Assembly: GCF_001433855.1 (NCBI RefSeq)
Contig: NZ_AZCP01000005.1
Coordinates: 147,326 to 184,553, forward strand
Origin: Levilactobacillus brevis ATCC 14869 = DSM 20054
GTDB lineage: Bacteria > Bacillota > Bacilli > Lactobacillales > Lactobacillaceae
Direction of reading: 5' to 3'
DNA: 37,228 bases
Both the position numbers and the translations under genes were made by a program. Below, in pieces: positions 29,100-36,460 of the stretch. The notes beneath the pieces were generated by a model. It saw nothing but the letters and a program-made list of their open reading frames with translations, ran no database searches and had not been told where the DNA came from. Each line of letters begins with the position of its first letter. The stretch's first letter is position 1.

Positions 29100-29582
29100 A
29101 TGGACTTACAGCAGTATGAGCATTTGGTGACCCAATTGGCGACGGAAGTACGACGATATCTGATTAAACGGGGCGCGCAGCCAGAAGTCGCGGCGGATAT
29201 TGTACAAGATGTTTTTGTGAAATTACTGGAAATGGAATTGGTTTTGCCACCGGAAAAGTTACGGCCCTATATGTATCGGGTGGCTTGGTCAACATACTTA
29301 GATCAGTATCGGCGAACACGGCGATATCAACTGTTAGTGCGTCAATATTTAATTCCGACTGCAGTCACGGTTGTCCGACCGATTGACGATAGTGACCTAA
29401 CAGCGGCTTTACAAAAACTATCAGCAAAAGAACAGCGGCTACTGGTCTTGCGGTATGATCAGGCGTTAAGTTTGGCCGAGATTGCCAAACGACTGGGGAT
29501 TCGCCTGGCGGCAGTAAAGATGCGGCTGTATCGCGTACATCGAAAATTAGAAAAGATAATGAGGGGGACAACATATGAATGA
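29100..29582 (+). CDS. ECF-type RNA polymerase sigma factor
   Basis: The 160 residues contain sigma region 2 (AADIVQDVFVKLLE, then YMYRVAWSTYLDQYRR) and region 4 (LSAKEQRLLVLRYDQALSLAEIAKRLG). Regions 1 and 3 are absent, as in ECF (extracytoplasmic function) sigma factors. GGAGGAGG precedes the ATG. It overlaps the next gene by 8 nt, which encodes its likely membrane regulator, so the two form a stress-response unit. The signal is probably cell-envelope damage, by analogy with SigV/SigM-type systems. It likely activates its own promoter. Confidence 0.93.
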   Translation: MDLQQYEHLVTQLATEVRRYLIKRGAQPEVAADIVQDVFVKLLEMELVLPPEKLRPYMYRVAWSTYLDQYRRTRRYQLLVRQYLIPTAVTVVRPIDDSDLTAALQKLSAKEQRLLVLRYDQALSLAEIAKRLGIRLAAVKMRLYRVHRKLEKIMRGTTYE

Positions 29583-30492
29583 GGAACAACAATTCAAGCG
29601 ACTAGCAACTAAAGTAAAAGTACGACGTTGGTTAATGACCGCAGTGATTGCAATCGTTGTGATGGTTATCGGTGGGGGAAGTTTTGTGGGGTACACAAAA
29701 ATGGCATCCCAAAAAGCATCGACGGCGCTCAATAAGTATTTTGATATTACGCATGAGATCTTAGCGCCTAATATTCAATATAGTGATCAATATTTGGAGA
29801 ATACCTCTTTCTTCGGGGGAACGTTAGTTAGTCACCAGTACAAGGAAATTGAGGGGTATCGTGAGACATGGTCACCGGAACGGGCCAACTATTCGTGGAC
29901 AAGAGGCGCACAGTTGCCAGATATGTTAAATAGCGCGGATAGTAATCAGCAACGGACGGCACTATATGATCGGGAGACGGCACATAAAATTCCCATGTTT
30001 TTTAATCTGAAGACAGTGTCACCGAATATTAAACCGACGCAGGAACTTAAGAAAGTTGCCGTTGTGAAAGGTCATGTGGCGGAAATCGCGCTTACGTTTA
30101 AGCAACCGTTGACGTATCGTCAAATTCAGGACAAATTACCAGCTAACTTGCATGCCGTATGGTATTGGATCGGGATTAGTGGTCATTCAGATGCAACACT
30201 AGTGGACAATAACTACTTGGGCGTTCAGGGGAGCCAAACCGGAAAGCTCAATGCTGCCAAGTATCGATACTTCCATAAGATGCTACTGGCGGCGAAGGAT
30301 AAAGAAGGTGGGTATGGTGATACGTTTGCGTACGCTGGACGTTATGCCAAAAGCCATGCGACATTAGCGCAAGCAAAATTTACTGGAGTGATCGTTACTG
30401 GCAATAGTGAAGCTTTTAAGGCACTGAAAGAAGCTAATTGGATTGCGGCAAGTTCGGTTGGTTATTTTCAAGCGCGAACAGCTATAAAATGA
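29575..30492 (+). CDS. Membrane anti-sigma / sigma regulator protein
   Basis: The 305 residues have a short cytoplasmic N-terminus (about 1-20, EEQQFKRLATKVKVRRW), one membrane segment (about 21-42) and a large extracellular domain. The pattern and position match Sigma_reg_N/Sigma_reg_C anti-sigma proteins, which hold an ECF sigma factor at the membrane until a signal releases it. The start overlaps the sigma gene stop, so expression is coupled. No zinc-binding anti-sigma motif is visible. A terminator-like stem follows at 30591-30632. Confidence 0.82.
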   Translation: MNEEQQFKRLATKVKVRRWLMTAVIAIVVMVIGGGSFVGYTKMASQKASTALNKYFDITHEILAPNIQYSDQYLENTSFFGGTLVSHQYKEIEGYRETWSPERANYSWTRGAQLPDMLNSADSNQQRTALYDRETAHKIPMFFNLKTVSPNIKPTQELKKVAVVKGHVAEIALTFKQPLTYRQIQDKLPANLHAVWYWIGISGHSDATLVDNNYLGVQGSQTGKLNAAKYRYFHKMLLAAKDKEGGYGDTFAYAGRYAKSHATLAQAKFTGVIVTGNSEAFKALKEANWIAASSVGYFQARTAIK

Positions 30493-30510
30493 AAAAAAGA
30501 TTAAAACGTC

Positions 30511-30539
30511 TTGACTGTTTTATCATTAAATACTAATCT
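30511..30539 (+). promoter_or_regulatory. Candidate promoter upstream of the M20 peptidase gene
   Basis: TTGACT at 30511-30516 and TAATCT at 30534-30539 with 17 bp between them. It would transcribe a region that ends in a terminator-like stem before the M20 gene. Confidence 0.4.
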
Positions 30540-30590
30540 TATAGGCAAGCAGTAGTCTTGGATAGATGATAACTAAGGTGATTGGTAACT

Positions 30591-30632
30591 AAAATGTCCT
30601 TAACGGAACTGAGTCTGTGGGGACATTTTTTA
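30591..30632 (+). terminator. Terminator-like stem before the M20 peptidase gene
   Basis: AAAATGTCC pairs with GGACATTTT around a long loop and is followed by T residues. It ends the sigma operon, or attenuates the transcript from 30511. Confidence 0.65.
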
Positions 30633-30667
30633 ATACAACCAGTCGTTGAGGTGTGGAGGATGATTAA

Positions 30668-32023
30668 ATGACAATGACTTTGAAACAGGCTGTTGAGCAG
30701 GCATTGGTCGCAGATCACGATCGATTGGCAGCATATCTAAAATTAGAAACGGTGTCAGCCCAACACCGAGAAATTGACGAGACTGTCGATTTTCTAGAGC
30801 AAGCCTTTAAGTCGGTTGGGGCAACGGTCACGGTTTGGCGAGATGTCGCCGGTAGTCATCCATTTGTTTTTGCCACGTTACCGGCGGGACCCACGGGTAA
30901 TGCGGATAAGACACTCTTGTTTTACAACCATTACGATGTACAGCCGCCGGAACCGTTGGACGAGTGGCAAACAGCGCCGTTTGATTTAACCGAAGTTGAT
31001 GGCAAATATGTCGCGCGTGGCATATCTGATGATAAGGGGGAACTGATGTCCCGCCTCTCAGCAGTCAAGGCCCTGCAAGCAACGTCGGGTCTGCCGTGTA
31101 ATTTGAAATTTGTTGTGGAAGGTGAAGAAGAAATTGGCAGTCCTCATATCGCTCCGATGGTCCAGCAACATGCCGCTGAATTGGCGGCTGACGTAATTGT
31201 TTGGGAAACGGGTGGCAAGGATGCTGATGAAAATTTTGATATTACTTGCGGTGTGAAGGGGATCATGAGCTTTGAGTTGCGCGTTAAGACGGCAGAGAAA
31301 GATTTGCATTCGTCATTAGCCGCTTATGCGGATAACGCGGCTTGGCGGTTAACGCGAGCACTGGCGTCGTTGCGTGGCCCGGATAATCGAGTTCTGGTTG
31401 AGGGATTTTATGATGATGTGCGTGCGTTGACGGCGGAAGAGCAACGGGCAACCGCGGCTTTACCCTTCAACGAAACCACGACTCGAGAAAATTTCGGTCT
31501 CAAACGGCCATTGGTGACAACTGATCCGGTAGCCGCGTTGGTTAATGCAACCACGATGACTATTAATGGGTTGTCGAGCGGGTATGAAGGCGAAGGAGTT
31601 AAGACGGTACTGCCGAAACAGGCCACAGCTAAATTGGATTGTCGGTTGGTTCCAAACCAGGAACCGAAGAAATTGGCTCAGTTAATCCAAGCTCAGTTAG
31701 TGCGAAACGGATTTGAAGACGTTGAGGTAGTTTATCTGTTAGGTGAAAAGCCATTCCGGTCGAAGTTAACAGATCCATTTGTACAATTGGCTGTGAAGAC
31801 AGCGGCTAAGGTCTATGGGGATCGGGTAAAACTAGTACCGAATGCAGCCGGAACGGGTCCGCAAGTCTTCTTTGGGGAAACATTACAGGCACCAATCGTG
31901 GCTTTTGGAACAACCTGGGCTGGGTCAGGTCCCCATGCACCTAACGAGAACATCCGAATTGCTGATTATCAACAAGATGCCTGGTACACCGCAGAAGTGT
32001 TGCGGGATTTTGGGGTGGAATAA
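30668..32023 (+). CDS. M20-family metallopeptidase (ArgE/DapE/ACY1/CPG2 type)
   Basis: A zinc-dependent peptidase or deacylase, 451 aa, cytoplasmic. Metal ligands are visible in YNHYDVQPP (His and Asp), GISDDKGELMSRL (bridging Asp), GEEEIGSPH (catalytic Glu and ligand), VWETGGKD and the C-terminal SGPHAPNE (His). This is the large M20 form related to carnosinases and dipeptidases, so a dipeptide or acyl-amino acid substrate is likely. The exact substrate cannot be read. TGGAGGATGATT precedes the ATG. Terminator downstream at 32051-32085. Confidence 0.92.
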   Translation: MTMTLKQAVEQALVADHDRLAAYLKLETVSAQHREIDETVDFLEQAFKSVGATVTVWRDVAGSHPFVFATLPAGPTGNADKTLLFYNHYDVQPPEPLDEWQTAPFDLTEVDGKYVARGISDDKGELMSRLSAVKALQATSGLPCNLKFVVEGEEEIGSPHIAPMVQQHAAELAADVIVWETGGKDADENFDITCGVKGIMSFELRVKTAEKDLHSSLAAYADNAAWRLTRALASLRGPDNRVLVEGFYDDVRALTAEEQRATAALPFNETTTRENFGLKRPLVTTDPVAALVNATTMTINGLSSGYEGEGVKTVLPKQATAKLDCRLVPNQEPKKLAQLIQAQLVRNGFEDVEVVYLLGEKPFRSKLTDPFVQLAVKTAAKVYGDRVKLVPNAAGTGPQVFFGETLQAPIVAFGTTWAGSGPHAPNENIRIADYQQDAWYTAEVLRDFGVE

Positions 32024-32050
32024 GAGCGTAAATGTAGTGATATTAATAAA

Positions 32051-32085
32051 ATGCTGACTCCTCACTTAGGGAAGTCAGTGTTTTA
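32051..32085 (+). terminator. Terminator of the M20 peptidase gene
   Basis: ATGCTGACT pairs with AGTCAGTGT, followed by TTTT. Confidence 0.7.
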
Positions 32086-32175
32086 TTAAAGAATCGAGAA
32101 GGTTAACGTATCAGAAATGAATGAATAAGATTGATTGGTCCATTCTAATGGCCTAATTGATAGGCACGAATTTGT

Positions 32176-32215
32176 TTGAGTATCGTTAGCAATAATGTTT
32201 ATAATTAGATAAACA
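32176..32215 (+). promoter_or_regulatory. lacI-family gene promoter with inverted repeat
   Basis: TTGAGT at 32176-32181 and TATAAT at 32200-32205 with 18 bp spacing. An inverted repeat TGTTTAT...ATAAACA at 32196-32215 covers the -10 box, a possible autoregulation site. Confidence 0.5.
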
Positions 32216-32239
32216 AGAACAGAATGGAGTAGGTTGGAA

Positions 32240-33259
32240 ATGGCATATTCGATGAAGGACATTGCTAAGGAGGCCAATGTTTCGTTAACAGCTGTGTCAT
32301 TGGTGTTAAATAATAAAGAAACACGGGTTTCAGAAACTAAAAAAGCAGAAATAAAAAGAATTGCAAAACGTATGAATTATCGGCCTAACTCTGCGGCTGT
32401 TTCGTTAAGCAAAAATATTAGTTACAATATCGCATTGATTGTGCCAGACATCACAAATCCTTTTTTTGCTCGAATTGTCCGTGAGATTACAACCTTTCTG
32501 AATAAAAAAGGATATGGAACACTACTGATTGACAGTGAAAATTCTTATAAAAATGAAAAAGCGGCGCTACAAAATTTGATTTCTCGAGGCGTTGATGGCA
32601 TTTTGCTAGTCCCCTCTAATGAGATTTTTTCGAAAAATGAAGCAGAAGTAACAGATCTTTTACAAAACATAGCGAAGCCGTTGGTGTTGCTCAATGCCTA
32701 CACGGATCGAGATGTCAGTTATGTTAATTTTGATAATACCAAAGGTGCAGAAATGGCTACACAAGAGTTAATCAAATATGGGCATCAACAAATTGGGTTT
32801 ATTCGGGGAGAAGATAATTTTATAAATGCTCTTGAACGCTATAAAGGGTATGAGAAAGTACTCAAAAGAAATGGTATTCCTTTAAATAAAAAGCTTGTAT
32901 TTAAAGGGGACTATAGTATGGCGAGCGGCTATCGATTGGCGCCTAAAATTATGGAAAATACTGAATTAACGGCTATTGTGAGTTCAAATGATCTTATGCT
33001 CTTTGGTGTAATTAAATGGGCTAAAGAACACCAAATTCCAATATTTAAACGATTATCAATGATTGGTTTTGATAACACGCCCTACACGGAAATCTTGGAA
33101 GTCCCGCTAACAACTATTGATCAAGATACTGAAAAAATGGCAACTGAAGCTAGTGATCTGTTGTTAAGAATGATTCAAACTAAGAAAAAAATTGTGAAAA
33201 GAATTATTATTGATCCTATTTTGATTCGTCGACAATCGATCTGGAAGCGTCACTGTTAA
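32240..33259 (+). CDS. LacI-family transcriptional regulator
   Basis: The 339 residues have the LacI HTH (MKDIAKEANVSLTAVSLVLNN), a hinge helix (NYRPNSAAVSLS) and a periplasmic-binding-like ligand domain with PDITNPFFARIV and FIRGEDNFINALERYKGY. The ATG at 32240 is chosen; a TTG two codons upstream is less likely. The gene is AT-rich compared with the flanking genes and heads a cassette with the amidotransferase-like, transporter and amidase genes. It lacks the close relatedness to CcpA expected for a global regulator, so it is probably a local repressor. Likely ligand: the compound, or product, handled by the cassette. Confidence 0.92.
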   Translation: MAYSMKDIAKEANVSLTAVSLVLNNKETRVSETKKAEIKRIAKRMNYRPNSAAVSLSKNISYNIALIVPDITNPFFARIVREITTFLNKKGYGTLLIDSENSYKNEKAALQNLISRGVDGILLVPSNEIFSKNEAEVTDLLQNIAKPLVLLNAYTDRDVSYVNFDNTKGAEMATQELIKYGHQQIGFIRGEDNFINALERYKGYEKVLKRNGIPLNKKLVFKGDYSMASGYRLAPKIMENTELTAIVSSNDLMLFGVIKWAKEHQIPIFKRLSMIGFDNTPYTEILEVPLTTIDQDTEKMATEASDLLLRMIQTKKKIVKRIIIDPILIRRQSIWKRHC

Positions 33260-33324
33260 TATGTTTTCACGAATATTTAAAGAAATGTAAAAATTTTTTC
33301 TCAAGAGAATCGGTCAAGTCTAAC

Positions 33325-33352
33325 TTGACTTTTAAAAACGACATGATAAGAT
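33325..33352 (+). promoter_or_regulatory. Promoter of the amidase cassette
   Basis: TTGACT at 33325-33330 and TAAGAT at 33347-33352 with 16 bp spacing and an extended TG at 33344-33345. A second possibility is TTTACC at 33410 with TTTAAT at 33433. Confidence 0.5.
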
Positions 33353-33364
33353 TGGTTCAAAATG

Positions 33365-33384
33365 ATAACGCTTACAAGCGTTAT
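33365..33384. promoter_or_regulatory. Palindromic operator 1 of the amidase cassette
   Basis: ATAACGCTTACAAGCGTTAT has 9-bp perfect arms around AC. It lies just past the predicted start of transcription. A T-rich tail follows, so it might also end the lacI transcript. Confidence 0.45.
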
Positions 33385-33401
33385 TTATTTTTTTACTTTG
33401 A

Positions 33402-33413
33402 TAAAGCGCTTTA
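33402..33413. promoter_or_regulatory. Palindromic operator 2 (LacI type)
   Basis: TAAAGCGCTTTA is a perfect 12-nt palindrome with the central CG typical of LacI-family operators. It does not fit cre at the outer positions. Confidence 0.5.
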
Positions 33414-33438
33414 CCATTCGATTTAAACCATCTTTAAT

Positions 33439-33450
33439 TTGTGCGCACAA
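33439..33450. promoter_or_regulatory. Palindromic operator 3 (LacI type)
   Basis: TTGTGCGCACAA is a perfect 12-nt palindrome with central CG. With one bulge the symmetry extends to CTTTAATT...AATTAAAG. Its centre is 37 bp from operator 2. Confidence 0.45.
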
Positions 33451-33490
33451 TTAAAGAATCGACAACAAGAAAATATCAGGAGTGATTGAA

Positions 33491-34237
33491 ATGTCTAAAA
33501 TTCTTTTGACCGGTGAATCATGGATTTCTACAACGACCGAATACAAAGGTTACGATTCTTTTACCAGTACAAAATTGGAAATTGGTTGTACGAAACTGTT
33601 GGCTGATTTACAGCAATTGGGACATCTAGTGACGCACTTGCCAGCCCATGATGTGCCTGAGCATTTTCCTTGGACCAAAGCAGAATTGGATCAATACGAT
33701 GTGATTATTTTGTCAGATATTGGCTCGAATTCACTTGTGTTGGCTAACCAAGTCTTTGCCGAAGGAAAATCTACAGTTAATCGAATGGACCTGCTGAAAC
33801 AATGGGTATTGAATGGAGGTGCTTTAATGATGGCTGGCGGATATTTATCTTTTGGTGGCTTTGAAGGAAAAGCACATTATCATAATACGCCAGTCGAGGA
33901 AGTGCTTCCTGTCCAAATTTCAGCCTTTGACGACCGGATTGAGGCGCCTCAGGGACTGGTTCCACAAGAGGTTCTAAAAAATGCAATTAGTAGTGGATTA
34001 GGTGAGTTTCCTGGTATCTTAGGTTATCAACAAGTAGTGGCTAAGTCAGATAGTGAGACTCTAATGACAGTCGAAAAGGACCCATTATTAGTGATCGGGC
34101 AAGCCGGAAAAGGACGCACGTTAGCTTATATGACAGACATTGCTCCTCACTGGGCGTCTACAGATTTTATGTCGTGGGAACATTATGGTGAGTTTTTTTC
34201 TCGGTGTATAAATTGGCTCACTCAGGGGAATAAGTAA
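33491..34237 (+). CDS. Glutamine amidotransferase-like (GATase1/ThuA-like) protein
   Basis: The 248 residues show the GATase1-like fold: KILLTGESW at the first strand, YDVIILSDIGSN, and GGALMMAGGYLSFGGFEGKAHYHN in the region of the nucleophile elbow. The elbow has no Cys (AGGYLS), so amidotransferase activity is doubtful and a ligand-binding or hydrolase role is more likely. It resembles uncharacterised GATase1-like proteins of the STM3548 type. The ATG at 33491 is chosen because CAGGAG lies 8 nt upstream; a GTG at 33482 overlaps that site. First structural gene of the cassette. Confidence 0.75.
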   Translation: MSKILLTGESWISTTTEYKGYDSFTSTKLEIGCTKLLADLQQLGHLVTHLPAHDVPEHFPWTKAELDQYDVIILSDIGSNSLVLANQVFAEGKSTVNRMDLLKQWVLNGGALMMAGGYLSFGGFEGKAHYHNTPVEEVLPVQISAFDDRIEAPQGLVPQEVLKNAISSGLGEFPGILGYQQVVAKSDSETLMTVEKDPLLVIGQAGKGRTLAYMTDIAPHWASTDFMSWEHYGEFFSRCINWLTQGNK

Positions 34238-34290
34238 GTTTTTTGAATCTTGCTAAGTGCGAATTGAAAAGGAATGGAGAGGTATCCATT

Positions 34291-35286
34291 ATGAATGAGT
34301 TGAAAGCAAAAAGTACAACTGAAAAAACGGTGGTTGTCCCATTACTTCTAATTGCAACGATTTTGGCCGGTATGTTGTCACCTATGCAGTCTGCCGTTAA
34401 TGGTCAGGTTGGTAAGCAATTGGGGGATGGAAATGCTTCCGCTGTTATCTCTTTTGGTTCGGGTCTGGTGGTCATGGCAATTGTTATTTTAGCGCGGAAA
34501 TCTACTCGCCAACAATTCAGTTCAATTCCGAAAAAGATAGCGTCCCGATCATTACCATGGTGGAACTGGTTGGCTGGTTGCTGTGGTGCCATGGTAGTTT
34601 TTTCAGAAGGTGCTTCAGCTTCTGTGCTTGGTGTTGCAACGTTTCAGACAACTTTGATTTCGGGAATGGTGATTTCGGGATTGGTTTGTGATCGATTAGG
34701 AATTGGGGTCGCAATTAAACAACCATTTAATTTTCCACGAGTTTTGGGAGCATTATTGGCGATTGTCGCAACTGTACTTGTGGTTTTACCTAGTTGGCAG
34801 GCGCCTAAGGTTATTGCTTTAGCTATTTTGCCATTTCTAGCGGGCTTGTTAGCAGGATGGCAACCTGCTGGTAATTCAGCGGTAGCTCAGGAGACTGGGT
34901 CCATGCTCGTTTCAATCACTTGGAATTTTATTGTTGGTTTTAGTATTCTAGGCTTAGCCTTATTGATACGGATTGGAATGGGGCAAGTTACAGTAAGCCT
35001 TCCTGAAGCTTGGTGGATGTATTTGGGTGGACCACTCGGTCTCTTGTCAATTGCATTGATGGCTTTACTAGTCCGCGGTTTAGGATTATTGCTTCTGGGG
35101 CTTGCGTCTACCGCAGGTCAATTGATTGGTTCGGTGTTGATTGATTGGTTGATTCCATCATTGGGCAATCAAGTGTACCTGGTTACTATTCTAGGCGCGG
35201 TAGTTGCGTTAGCTGGTGCTGGTATTGCAATGGTTCCTTCAGCAAATAAACACGTTAAGTTAGATGAGCTAGAAGGAAAGAGTTAA
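34291..35286 (+). CDS. DMT-superfamily transporter, YdcZ/DUF606 type
   Basis: The 331 residues form about ten membrane helices. The N-terminal MLSPMQSAVNGQVGKQLGDG matches the QSxxNxxLG signature of the DUF606/YdcZ family, here as a fused two-domain form. The ATG at 34291 has GGAGAGG 8 nt upstream, whereas the longer frame from 34243 has none. It lies between the amidotransferase-like and amidase genes with short gaps (53 and 13 bp), so it likely moves the amidase substrate or product. Direction of transport is unknown. Confidence 0.85.
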   Translation: MNELKAKSTTEKTVVVPLLLIATILAGMLSPMQSAVNGQVGKQLGDGNASAVISFGSGLVVMAIVILARKSTRQQFSSIPKKIASRSLPWWNWLAGCCGAMVVFSEGASASVLGVATFQTTLISGMVISGLVCDRLGIGVAIKQPFNFPRVLGALLAIVATVLVVLPSWQAPKVIALAILPFLAGLLAGWQPAGNSAVAQETGSMLVSITWNFIVGFSILGLALLIRIGMGQVTVSLPEAWWMYLGGPLGLLSIALMALLVRGLGLLLLGLASTAGQLIGSVLIDWLIPSLGNQVYLVTILGAVVALAGAGIAMVPSANKHVKLDELEGKS

Positions 35287-35299
35287 TAGGAGGGATATT

Positions 35300-36349
35300 A
35301 TGTGTACAGGAATTGGTTTGGTCAGCCAACAGGGACATCCGTTTTGGGGAAGAACACAGGACTTTGAACAACACTTTGAATACGCTGGTGTCAAGATTCC
35401 ACAGGGATATGAATTTACGGCAGCGTTTACACCATTTATTGCCGAGCGGAATGTTATGGGAATTGCATGGGCCAAGGATTTGCATCAATCACCGGTTCTC
35501 TTAGATGGTATTAATGATTATGGTATTTGTGGTGGATCTTTTTATTTCGATCATTTTTTCAAGTGTGCAGCGACTGAAACGATCCAATCAACAGGAAAAT
35601 TAGCCATTCGAGGTGAAGAGTTATGTACGTGGATTTTAACGCATTATCGTAGTCTCGATGAAATTAAACAACGATTAGGTAAAGATGTTGGGATTACTAA
35701 CGAGGTTGGACCAATGATGGGAATGTCGGTCCCACAACACTGTATTTTTCATGATGAAACGGGACGCGCACTTGTGGTTGAACCCTCTCAAAAGAATGGG
35801 TTTAGAATATTTGAAAATCCAGTGGATATTTTTACCAATGCACCAACTTTTGATTGGCATCTGAATAATTTAAAAGCTTGGCTGGAGCGGACGACTAAAC
35901 GGACGTATACTTACGACAATACAGAAGGAATAGTCCAAATCGGATTTAATGAGACTTCTAGTGGGTTGGTAGGTATCCCAGCTGATTACAAACCAGAATC
36001 TCGTTTTTTACGAGCAGCATTTGCAAAACTATTATCTATTGATGTTGACGATGATACGGCAATGAATCAGGTCTTCCAGCTGTTAACGACGGTGAATACG
36101 CCAAAAGGGGCGCTGAGAATTGATCAGCCTGAGACACCAGTTGCTTGGACACAATACACGGCGGGATATGATATTCAGAAAAAGATTTTGTATGCATTCA
36201 CTTATGATAATCGGAATCTTCGCTCGCTTGAATATGGTGATCCGGCTACTTGGGGCTCAGAATTACATTATTTTAGCTTTATTTCTAAGCAGACGACTAC
36301 GCCATTTGTAGAAAAGAATCAGTGGATGGCGGGGGAAAATACCATTTAG
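35300..36349 (+). CDS. Choloylglycine hydrolase-family Ntn hydrolase, penicillin V acylase-like
   Basis: Cleaves a linear amide. The 349 residues start MCTG, so Cys2 becomes the N-terminal nucleophile after Met removal. Arg18 and Asp21 (GRTQDFE), an Asn at 180 in TNAPTFDW and Arg near 235-238 (SRFLR) match the conserved active-site set of the family. The residue aligned to bile salt hydrolase Asn82 is Tyr82 (GGSFYFD), as in Bacillus penicillin V acylase. So it is more likely a penicillin acylase-like or N-acyl amide hydrolase than a bile salt hydrolase. GGAGGG precedes the ATG. Last gene of the cassette, with a terminator shared with arcA. Confidence 0.9.
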   Translation: MCTGIGLVSQQGHPFWGRTQDFEQHFEYAGVKIPQGYEFTAAFTPFIAERNVMGIAWAKDLHQSPVLLDGINDYGICGGSFYFDHFFKCAATETIQSTGKLAIRGEELCTWILTHYRSLDEIKQRLGKDVGITNEVGPMMGMSVPQHCIFHDETGRALVVEPSQKNGFRIFENPVDIFTNAPTFDWHLNNLKAWLERTTKRTYTYDNTEGIVQIGFNETSSGLVGIPADYKPESRFLRAAFAKLLSIDVDDDTAMNQVFQLLTTVNTPKGALRIDQPETPVAWTQYTAGYDIQKKILYAFTYDNRNLRSLEYGDPATWGSELHYFSFISKQTTTPFVEKNQWMAGENTI

Positions 36350-36357
36350 AGAAATAA

Positions 36358-36394
36358 TAAAAGCATGCTCTCGCAGTTGCGAAGGCATGCTTTT
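36358..36394. terminator. Bidirectional terminator between amidase and arcA
   Basis: AAAAGCATGC pairs with GCATGCTTTT, with an inner TCGC/GCGA pairing, between convergent genes. Confidence 0.8.
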
Positions 36395-36460
36395 ATGAGT
36401 TTGAATAAATTAAAAATCACAAATTAGATAAGAGTTATTTCTAAGCATTTAACGAGTCAA

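Noticed and set aside
33402-33413. TAAAGCGCTTTA as a CcpA cre site
   Set aside because: The core fits but the outer conserved TG and CA positions do not, so a local LacI-family operator is more likely.
34243-34290. Longer N-terminus for the YdcZ-type transporter
   Set aside because: The first 16 residues are not hydrophobic or family-like, and GGAGAGG is well placed for ATG at 34291.
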